The notes beneath the pieces were generated by a model. That model saw only the letters and a program-made list of their open reading frames with translations. It was not told the origin of the DNA and did no database searches. DNA of 64,000 bases from Xiphydria camelus. Lineage: Eukaryota; Arthropoda; Insecta; Hymenoptera; Xiphydriidae. Position numbers and translations under genes: made by a program. Position 1 is the first letter of the stretch; each line of letters opens with the position of its first letter. The stretch spans positions 11,000,479 through 11,064,478 of the forward strand of contig OY783195.1 of NCBI GenBank assembly GCA_963678675.1. The letters run 5' to 3'. Positions 31,165 through 39,867 of this stretch are shown here, in pieces.

Positions 31165-32343
31165 CGCGCCAGTCAGCAAATCGCGTGAAGCCGCCGGTTC
31201 AGAGGAAGTGGTTAGACCACTTTGCCCGTCCCGACACCTCGTGGACATTACCTTGATCCCGTTTCGCCAAAAGGGTACTCCGGTAGTGCTCTACCACTGC
31301 CACCCTCATCCGGTGCACTATCTGTGCACGTGCGGCGGGTGGCACGATGGTCAGTCGATCTCGAGTCCCTCTCAACTCGATCGCCAGTTCCTCCCGTGCC
31401 TCAGACCACGTCCAACGCAAGCTGAGTTTCGCTGACTGTCTCCTAGCGGCGTCACATGCCGAGGTCCAGAAGGACTACACGTCCCCCCGTGCCTGGCGAA
31501 ATCCTCCTCTAGCGAACCGGAAAGGAATTCCGCCGTCTCGTTCATGCACGGCTCTCGGCCGAGCCTCTTCCTGACCGCCGCCCTCAACCCGCTACTCGCG
31601 ATTGTTCTCACCACCTCATTCTCCGCCGTCAGTATTCTGAAGGCCTGTGCGATGGTGAGCGCATCCGCAAGATCAGCAAGTGGAAGTAGTCATCCCCCCA
31701 TAGATGAAGGTAGGAAAACCAGTTCCGCGCTAGCGCGCTGAGGGAGATGGAGTCAGCCTTTTGCCCCTTTTCCATTCTCATTCCCCTTAGGCCGAAGTCC
31801 ATACGCGGCAGCACGAACTTGGCTACCGCGCCGAACTTCTGCCAAGGGGCGAGTAATGAGGCATTGATCGCTCGCAGGTAGTCAACGATGTCTACGAGCG
31901 TCTTTATTTGGGTCTGACGCACATTGGCACCGGTGGGCGTGCCCAGGTGGGGGTAATCATCGGTGTTCGATAGTGCACGGATGGGCTCTCCTTGGAGAGC
32001 GAATAAGTCGGCAGCACCCGGCGCCTACCTCTGCAGATCATGTGCAGAGTGGCAAATTTGGCCGGTTTAAAGTGCAGGCCAATCCGCTGCGCTGCACTTT
32101 CCGCTGCGGACAGGAGGAGTCACATCCCATCGGGGTCGTTCAATCTCGTCCCGCGTACGTCGTACCCCGTATCCGTGGAGGCAAGGGCACATAGCACGGG
32201 CTCAAGAGCGAGATTGAACACTATGGGGCTCAACGGGCAACCCTGTTTTACTCCCGACTGGATGTTCATCTCCTGTGTGAAACAATCCGCTGTTCTCACA
32301 CTGGTAGTGGCCCCTCTGTACATACTCTCCACCACTCTCTATA
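31165..32343 (-). pseudogene. R2/NeSL-lineage LINE fragment (reverse transcriptase and downstream)
   Basis: On the minus strand from 32335: MYRGATTSVRTADCF, SGVKQGCPLSPIVFNLALEP (RT motif block before the catalytic Asp pair), then GLHFKPAKFATLHM, a HLGTPTGANVRQT equivalent, and SLLAPWQKFGAVAKFVLPR. That order is typical of the R2/NeSL/Utopia group. The Y/FADD catalytic block is deleted between RLNDPDG and the next part, and several frames are needed. Truncation at the 5' side is normal for LINE copies. The 3' end is not resolved. Confidence 0.75.
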
Positions 32344-32344
32344 G

Positions 32345-33066
32345 AGAATACTAGTATTCTATCAATGTTTGAGAACAGCTATTGAATATCTATGAAATAT
32401 TTGTTTATATTTAGACGATGTCCATAATATATTCTCTATATGGAGACAGTACGAGGATAGGATACCTAGGGAACGTGAGTGAGGACACTCGGTGACGACC
32501 TCTGTATTACATATCGTCGGATCACAAGCAAAACACATTAATTCAGTTTTTCCAATTTTGAGTTATTTATGCCATGTGGTCACATTTGATGTATTCTCTT
32601 TATGGCAAAATTCAGTAAGTCATCCGAGAATTTTTTAGTGTTTCATTTTGCAATAATCGTATTTCCATTGAGTCAGTAATTCGTTATTTTATTCAGGCAA
32701 AACAAACTAACTGACTTAGTGGATATTTTGACTTAGTGTATTTTTTGTAACCCGACGGTATTTCAACCAGTACTTACTGCAATTAACCTTTACATCTTAT
32801 TACAAACCTGCAGATAAATATTATTCTGTTAGATCCGATCAGTTACTGATCGAATTCTGGAAGAAACAATGATAAAATCATGTTTTGTAGTGGCTACTAC
32901 TGAAAAGTACACAATAATTATTCTAATCAACCCACTATCAATTTACAAATTTGAGAATGCGAGGGATTAGTCAAATTTATTATTCCTACCGATCGCAGGT
33001 ACGAAGATTCTTTAATTGAAAGCGGGTCTACCAGAATATCATCCGCGATGGGAGCAAAACTGTATC
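32345..33066. other. unassigned AT-rich spacer
   Basis: No gene or clear repeat recognised. Confidence 0.3.
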
Positions 33067-33068
33067 TA

Positions 33069-33459
33069 CAGGGTGTCCCGTCATGTAATGTCCATACTGA
33101 ATTTACGTGTTCCTGGGGTCAATCTCGACCGAAAAGTCTTAATATACAAGGGTCCTAAAAGCCACCATGCGTGTGTTCCGTAACGACCATGAAATCCTTT
33201 TACGCTCCACAACAACGATTTCTCAAAGAGCACAGTTATGTATTGATCATCAAGGTGGTCATTTCGAACAATATGTGAGATGATTGGATATTATTTCAAT
33301 TATTGTCTAATGAAAAATAAAGCTGCTTTACTTATTAGTATTAATTTTTTTACTTACACACGGTGACTTGTAGACCCCTTGTGTATTAAGACTTTTCGGT
33401 TCAGATTGACCACAGGAACACGTAAATTCAGTATGGACATTACATGAAGGGACGCCCTG
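33069..33459. mobile_element. 391 bp foldback, CAGGGTGTCCC ends
   Basis: Left CAGGGTGTCCCGTCATG and an imperfect inverse at the right (CATGAAGGGACGCCCTG), TA on both sides, arms ~100 bp through GGACATTACATG/GAATTTACGTGTTCC. Confidence 0.8.
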
Positions 33460-33747
33460 TATATAGCATCGCTAGAATATCTGTGATCATCTGATCAGAC
33501 GTGAAGCGGGCAATATTTGCTAATATTCAAAGAACATCGCTGAAATATTCACGAATATTGTCTGCTTAATATCTGGTCAAAAATACACTAGCAATATTGT
33601 ATAGGTATCCTGAATATTGCCAGATATTTTCGACTATCTCAACGATATTTACTAATATTCTCTGCTATCTGGATATTAAGCGATAGAAGAACGATGTAAT
33701 CAGATAGAAATATTATTCGCTCCGTGCGTAGAAGCAGTTGTACAAGC
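33460..33747. other. AT-rich segment with iterated AATATT words
   Basis: Many ATATTxxxxAATATT half-palindromes but no ends; similar wording occurs near 48640-48720 and 49600-49700. Confidence 0.35.
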
Positions 33748-34578
33748 AGGTTGCATTGCTCGATTAGACGTTGATAATTTCGGCGCTTCGAGATCTATGC
33801 AGTCCGGTTACCGATCAATAGATGGCAGTACTGATGGCAAGACTACTATTGGACCATGTATGCGGCACATTTGATTTAAAGTAGTATGGTCACGAATCGA
33901 TTTCCAAGATTTAAATATGAAATAATTATGTATGCAAGCTAATATCAATAGAAACCTCCTGGTGTAATTTGGGGTAGATTGACCGTTTAGTATGTCTGAT
34001 AAAAATTAATTACCGAGTAGAAAATAACCCAGAGTCTTATGGGCAAGACACATTTCTTGGGGTTTGTATGTAAAATCCAAGATTAAAATATAAAAAATAT
34101 ACCAAAAAACGGGGGAAAAAACAAAAATGTACACCCCCATTGATGAAAATTATTGACCGTTTGATACTTTAGTTATAACCAATTTCTGCTTCTCGGTGTT
34201 CGGAAATAGCGCATCGAGTAGATGCGCCAACGTCGCGTCAGTGGAGTGGGTTCAAGCGTGCATTTCAGATCACGTTTTCCCCACGATACACTCAAACGTT
34301 TGAGTGTGTCGTGGTTTTCTCTACTGGGCCACGAGCCCATTGATAATATGCGTTGCCACACATAAAAAGACGCTAGTCAAAGGAGACACATTTAAGTGAA
34401 AAATAATAAAAATAATCGACTAATTCTTATGGTCATAAATTTTATAATTCACAAAGAGAATTTTCAATTATAAATGATAGTTAATGACTTTTTTTACGGA
34501 CACTCAACGATCACTTTGGAGAGTGACCATACTACTTTAAGCTCCACCTGATCTCGGAGCCTGGGCGTGAACACCCGG
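33748..34578. mobile_element. CCGGGTGTTCACG element, copy 2 (one arm)
   Basis: Begins abruptly at AGGTTGCATTGCTCG, the same text as 11020-11045, and ends with the family terminus at 34578. It is interrupted by a TTAA-flanked insertion. Confidence 0.7.
33880..34536. mobile_element. TTAA-flanked element with AGTAGTATGGTCAC ends
   Basis: AGTAGTATGGTCAC and its exact inverse, TTAA at 33876-33879 and 34537-34540. A 17+17 bp hairpin with one mismatch lies at 34281-34314 (CCACGATACACTCAAAC and inverse). Confidence 0.8.
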
Positions 34579-35049
34579 TATACATAACGGCATCACCCGA
34601 GGATGGCCAATCACTATTGGTTGGTGTCAAAACCAGCTAGGAAAAAATGAATATTGCAAGTCACATACCAAAACTCCCTGGCTAATTTAGCATGCTGCAT
34701 ATCGATGGCTTAAGTGCAAAAAGTCGTATCCCCAATAATCTCAATCGTTCAGGGGAAACAAAAAACCTTCTGATTTTCAGAGAATTTTATATACAATAGC
34801 ACTGATTATTTTATGTTTAAGTTATATCATTTCATAACATTTTTTACATATTTACTTTTGCTTTTATTTTTCAAAAACGTAGTGGGTTACGACATTTGGT
34901 ACTCAAATTGGTTGTGGCATACGACCTTAAATAAAATTTGTTAAACACAGTCATTATAATTTATTATAAAATAATATACAAAAACAAAGATTATAATTTT
35001 ATTTATATTAACATTATTTTCATATACAAAACAGAAATGAATTATCTTA
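34579..35049. other. unassigned AT-rich spacer
   Basis: Nothing recognised; it lies 3' of the minus-strand remnant at 35050-35308. Confidence 0.3.
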
Positions 35050-35308
35050 CTTTTTGGTACTGAAAGGAATGTCGCCGTAAAACTTCTTTACCTCCAATGT
35101 GGTAAAACTTGTGTCAGGTCTTGAAGATGGTCATATTTTTGCTTAGTTATTGGGATCCTACATTTATATAATTGTTGTCTGATGAAATTTGCAGTTGATA
35201 TAATATTATTTTGCCTTTGTGGAAGTGGTGTATAACTTTCCTGTTGGTAATCTGTTTTATAATAAATAATGCCATCTGGGTCATACCGCAGACATTTCAG
35301 ATGATTTA
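35050..35308 (-). pseudogene. unrecognised gene 3' end
   Basis: Minus strand reads LNHLKCLRYDPDGIIYYKT, PLPQRQNNIISTANFIRQQ and YDHLQDLTQVLPHW, then a stop; a one-base shift gives VKKFYGDIPFSTKK and a second stop. The text looks like real protein (balanced composition, no repeats), but I cannot name it. A MITE at 35309-35446 replaces its upstream part. Confidence 0.35.
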
Positions 35309-35446
35309 GGCGGGATTCATACAGAACGGGTGCGTGATGGTGGCGTGGGGCTAGCGTGGTACGATAGGCTAATATGCAGGTGGCACATGCCCGTACCACG
35401 CCAGTCCCACGCCACCACCATGCACCCGTTCTGTGTGAATCCCGCC
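35309..35446. mobile_element. 138 bp foldback MITE (GGCGGGATTCA ends)
   Basis: ~60 bp arms (GGCGGGATTCATACAGAACG and inverse). Flanked by TTA on the left and TAA on the right. Inserted in the coding-like stretch at 35050-35308. A short CAGCGGGATC duplication follows it. Confidence 0.75.
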
Positions 35447-35789
35447 TAACAGCGGGATCCTAACAGCGGGATCACCCGTTTTTCGGCCAGGTCTAATGGA
35501 TTGGTACCTGAAACTATCTACCCTTTCGGTACGAGCGCACTGTCCGCCGTGATACTCCCGTTGTACGGGGTGCTGTGCCGAAAATGCGCACATAGCACAT
35601 GGTCAGTCCTCCTTTGTATGAAGATTTTATTAAGCGTTAAATAAGAAATGTGCTTAATAACACAATGTTTTTTCCAACAAGTATTGTTTGTAGCTTTCCT
35701 TTTATTATATAAAATAGTTTTCGAATAAATGCGTGGACAAAAACCCCGGCGACCTTTGGACCGGATGCGAGAAGCACGGACGGTTGTTA
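35447..35789. other. unassigned spacer
   Basis: A CAGCGGGATC direct repeat, then sequence without a recognised gene. Confidence 0.3.
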
Positions 35790-35975
35790 TGCGGCCCTCC
35801 TCCTCCTCCTTCTCCTCTTCTTCCTCTTCTTCTTCTTCTTCCTCCTCTTCCCCTTCTTCCTCTTCCTCCTCTTCTTCTTCTTCTTCCTTCTCTTCTTCTT
35901 CCCCCTCGTTTTCCTCTTCCTCTTCCTCTTCTTCCTTTTCTTCTTGGTCTTCTTCTTCCTCCCAATTTTCCTTTA
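35790..35975. repeat. (TCY)n polypyrimidine low-complexity tract
   Basis: Irregular TCC/TTC/TCT repeat of ~180 bp. It creates long poly-Glu, poly-Ser and poly-Pro/Leu frames that are not genes. Confidence 0.9.
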
Positions 35976-36154
35976 TCAGCAACTATCTTTGGTAGTTTTT
36001 ATTTGGTCTCCACTCCAAACCATTATTTTTTTTAATTCACCTCCCTCAACATGTTGAACGTCGTCAAAATACATATTACCTTCTTCTTCTATACCTTTCT
36101 TTATGTAATTGTCCATGGGGAAACGTTTCAGCTCATTATATAGCAACATGTCGT

Positions 36155-36365
36155 ATAAGGGGCATTCCGTGTCAAGACGGCCACTTTTTTCATGAGGGTC
36201 TCAAAAAGATGTGATTTTTATTTACAGTCATACTTGATGAAAAAACATTACCTGATTTTTTTTAGATTTTTTTAACGCGCCTTTAATGGTATACATCGAT
36301 TTGAAAAATAAATTTTAACCTTAAAGTTTCACGTGTACTATTAGTGGCATAAACAACTTCGTATA
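36155..36365. repeat. dispersed repeat, inverse copy of 52928-53130
   Basis: GGC-ACTTTTTTCATGAGGGTC, TCATACTTGATGAAAAAA and ACTATTAGTGGCATAAAC recur in order in the opposite orientation at 52928-53130. Confidence 0.7.
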
Positions 36366-37231
36366 TATTAAAATTTTTTTCTTCTCCGATTCAAAAAAAA
36401 ATATATCAAAATTTTTAAGTGACATTAAAAGGCATTACAAAAAAGTGAAAAAAACACCAGAAAATATTTATTTCGCCAATGCGACAGTCAATTTGTCTTT
36501 AAAAAATTCAGTATATTTGAAATCAATAAACACTGTGTAGAAAAAAATTTGGTAGTAGGAGTGCCATTTCTTCATGAAGAAAAAAAATCTTTTTGTTTTT
36601 TCTCTTAAAAATGTTGTTTAAAATCAGAAAATGTTCTTCATTCCTCTATGCATCAAGAGACACGGCAGTGTCTCGCGGCATGATCGTTCAAGTAGTTCCG
36701 CGCTCAGACACGACAGCGCTGATGTCGCGAGCACCCGTGTCTCTTTACACCACAAATGTCTGCCCCCTGCACCCCTCAATTTTTACATCGAATTTTCTCA
36801 ATAAATATACGGTTATAACCAAAACTATGCTTAGTTACGCCATATAAATCGACTATTCTCTATCGATAGAGACCAGAGTAAATGTTGTAAGTTACATATT
36901 AACAGAGATTTTTCCTTAGCAACGCGAAGCCACGCCCCTTGTGCCTAACAGTCGAGAATCCGATTTCTCGGGCGATATATATATATATCAAAATCTCACA
37001 AAAATTTCGCCTGTCTTCGGTGATATTCGGCCATGGTCGGAAATGTGTACACAGATGCGGCCACACGCATACGCCATCAAATGTATGTGAGAGTGTGTGA
37101 GAGAATATATTCCTTGAATGTTTAGTTGTTTTTCCAAATTAATAAAATATTTCCATTCGCGAAACGATTAACCTCGCGTTTATTTCGATCCTCGGACGCG
37201 CTTGTTAATAAAATGTAAAAATTCAGTGTAA
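36366..37231. other. unassigned stretch with a shared repeat
   Basis: 36653-36748 is bounded by AAGAGACACGG and its inverse. 36700-36860 is the reverse complement of 17250-17390. No gene. Confidence 0.4.
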
Positions 37232-37425
37232 TCGGAGTTATGAATCTCAATAGTGGTGAATGTGACAGACGCTCCGTATAGTTTAATAATCGTTTCTTTT
37301 TTTCGATAATCGAGATAGTGAACGGATGCAGTGCTGTGTTTCTCTGGTTGCCTGTGCATAAAGAGCAGGAAAAGAGACGGCAGTATCTCAGAAGAATTAC
37401 CATCAGATAAGTTTAATTGCCACAC
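37232..37425 (-). repeat. dispersed repeat shared with 29998-30110 and 30700-30760
   Basis: Minus strand is open over ~80 codons: LSDGNSSEILPSLFLLFMHR, STASVHYLDYRKKETIIKLY. The 30 kb copy has the same words with frame changes. It could be a coding remnant of a mobile element; no family recognised. Confidence 0.45.
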
Positions 37426-37729
37426 GGAGAAAAAAAAGTGAAAAATTCCCCTTTTTCATGGGTAACGCTGCACCATTGTGACAATCGATCAGTAATAATT
37501 ACCGTGAGATAGGTAAGAAATTATCAAAGGGCTGGAAGATTATTCTTCTGAAAAAGGGGAATTTTCGGTGGATTTTCAAATTTCCAGCAAAATAAAGTAA
37601 AAACTACGCAGCAGTATAGTAGTAGCTCTACTGTTTATGGTAACCATATATTCTTCTGCACTGGATTTTTTCCCCTTTTACTGGAGAAAATCTTCACCAT
37701 CAAGTGCTAATATTACCTTCGGTCTTATA
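37426..37729. other. unassigned, MITE-like text
   Basis: Starts CACGGAGAAAAAAAAG. Contains AAAAGGGGAATTTT and its near inverse; no clear ends. Confidence 0.3.
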
Positions 37730-37798
37730 GACCAATCGGGATCAAGTATTCCGTTGTCCGTAACCCCACCACAACGGAATACTTGATCCTGATTGGTC
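37730..37798. repeat. 69 bp hairpin with AAGTATTCCGTTGT core, copy 1
   Basis: GACCAATCGGGATCAAG, TATTCCGTTGT and the inverse. The same module is at 42619-42689 and, rearranged, at 51459-51565. Confidence 0.8.
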
Positions 37799-38372
37799 GG
37801 ACCAGGGCATACCTGCCGGCTCGCCAAGGCGAGCTGTTGCAGCGTTTTCGTAATTCCTATAGGGCCGCATTCTATCCTGTGTCTCAGGGGAGGGTGCGTC
37901 GCCTTTGTCTAGCGACCCTTATTTTCACTTGGGTAACGGCGATTTCTCCGACGCCTCGGTGGACGGTTGCAAGGGCTCTTCCGCTCGAGAGTACCAGTTC
38001 CTCACTAACTGTCGCGAGATCAGTAGTATTTCAAGTAATGAACAAGTCGATTAATGTATACAACCGCGTGCTATCATGCAATCATTCACAGTAGAATCTA
38101 TTAAAGTTCATTAAGCTATCAATAGTGTCGTATCGTGTATATATGTTATTCTGAATACCAAGAGCAGACCAACAATCGTAAACGAGGTAAGTGCAGCAAA
38201 ATACGAATTTAATTAGAAGCAAAAATTTACCGGCAAAAAACTAGGTGTGTGATTTCTTTGTAGATTTTTATTCTTTTTATTTGTAAAAAAATATTTTCGA
38301 GATCAAGTGATATATTTATTTAACTTCTTTTTATTGTTTGACATTTGTAACTGCAAAAGCAAGGGATTTGGT
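37799..38372. other. unassigned spacer
   Basis: GC-moderate to 38100, then AT-rich. No gene recognised. Confidence 0.3.
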
Positions 38373-38660
38373 TAACCCTTTCACTTATGAATTTTTATTT
38401 TTACAGCCATACAATTGATAATGTATATTCCAGCTCTTCGATGATTTCAATTTTAATTTTTTTAATGAAAAATTTTTTTTTCATAAATTTAATTTTTTTA
38501 GTTTATTCATAAATTTAATTTTTAATTTATATGACGATGTATGCCTTATACGTTCGTTACAATGTCCACGAATGTACTTCTTGTGAACAAACGGTCAAAA
38601 ATTTCTAATTTATGACCTTATATGTACATTAATCCACGCGTGTCCACATTTGTGGTCACC
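38373..38660. mobile_element. one end of a piggyBac-like element
   Basis: TTAACCCTTTCACTTATG at 38373 has the usual piggyBac-like terminus, but no matching right end with TTAA is visible. Confidence 0.35.
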
Positions 38661-38663
38661 ATG

Positions 38664-39373
38664 GTTATTGCAGTGGTTGTGTAGACAAACATACTGCGGT
38701 CAGTCAAGCGAAACTGAGAACAGGTGTCTCAGGGACGCTATCGAAGTTGTCGTTCCTGCTGAGGTAATAATTTGAATTTACAAAGCCTGAAAATCGGTAT
38801 ACAACTTGTACCTATATTGTATATAAATAAAAGTTATGACAGTCAGTCAGCTGAATGTGGGGACGGAGCTGATCAGTCAGCAAAAAAAGAAATGTAAATT
38901 TCGCGCGCGCTCGGCGTTGCAGGCGAGTTCAAATCAGAGTGTAGGAAAGAGTGCAGGTATACTCGTAGGTAAGAGACCGAATTCATGTACAAAATAGCTC
39001 GGATAATCCTGATCCCCCCCCCCCCGTCGCTCGGTGCTATTGTGTACATGAATTCGGTCTCTTACCTACGAGTATACCTGCGCTCTTTCCTATACTCTGA
39101 TTTGAAATCGCCTGCAACGCCGAGCGCGCGCATGCGAAATTTTCATTTCTTTTTTTGCTGACTGACCAGCTCCGTCCCCACATTCAGCTGACTGACTGTC
39201 ATAACTTTTATTTATATGCAATATAGGTACAAGTTGTATACCGATTTTCAGCCTTTGTAAATTCAAATTATTACCTCAGCAGGAACGACAACTTCGATAG
39301 CGTCCCTGAGACACCTGTTCTCAATTTCGCTTGACTGACCGCAGTATGTTTGTCTACACAACCACTGCAATAA
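38664..39373. mobile_element. 710 bp palindromic element
   Basis: TTTATTGCAGTGGTTGTG end and inverse. Arms of ~330 bp at high identity; centre ~50 bp with a run of 11-12 C. Each arm carries GTATATAAATAAAAG followed by iterated GTCAGTCAG, which resembles a TATA box plus initiators. Confidence 0.8.
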
Positions 39374-39867
39374 ACTATAAAGAAAACTAGGCTTTGTAAA
39401 CTCAGAGACTTTTTTTGGCTCTGGCTCTTGGACTATTAGCGACGACCCGTGACAACGGCCCGCCGCCTCGTCATAGCCCCACAGCACTTCACACTACTAT
39501 AATAGTGCAGTCAATTAAAACTTCGATTTCATTGTTATTGCTCAAAAATTTTCGTTGACGAAAACAGCGGGAATGACGAATAATACTTTCGTCAACGAAT
39601 CAAAGTACATTCGTTAACGAAGGAGTTTCGTATGGGAAACCATTCCGTGTACACAGCGTTCTCAAACAAACTGTTCCGTCGCACCGAACGACGGAATTTG
39701 GCATTTTGATTTATGGCATCATTCATCATAACTCGCCGATTATATTTAATCGTATCATCGGCAATTTGAATATTTCGGCGAACGAAGGTCGTTAATTCAC
39801 GGTCCCGAACCTTTCTCGGAAGGTGCAATCCGAGCCGGCTTAATAGTCCAGTCAAGATATCATTTTT
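39374..39867. repeat. spacer with a dispersed repeat
   Basis: 39680-39835 matches 55940-56110 (CCGTCG...CGACGGAATT, then GCGTCACTC/ATCATTCATC, TCATCGGC, GGTCGTTAAT). On the minus strand this copy is open: IADDTIKYNRRVMMNDA, KFRRSVRRN. The other copy is frameshifted. Earlier, GTTGACGAAA-type words are iterated at 39545-39620. Confidence 0.5.

Noticed and set aside
31094..32354. Several 65-113 codon plus-strand frames in the GC-rich stretch
   Set aside because: They are antisense to the LINE reverse transcriptase reading, which has clear motif order.
35518..35982. 154-codon frame rich in poly-Glu on the minus strand, and poly-Ser or Pro/Leu frames on the plus strand
   Set aside because: Created by the TCY low-complexity tract; all three readings are artefacts of the repeat.
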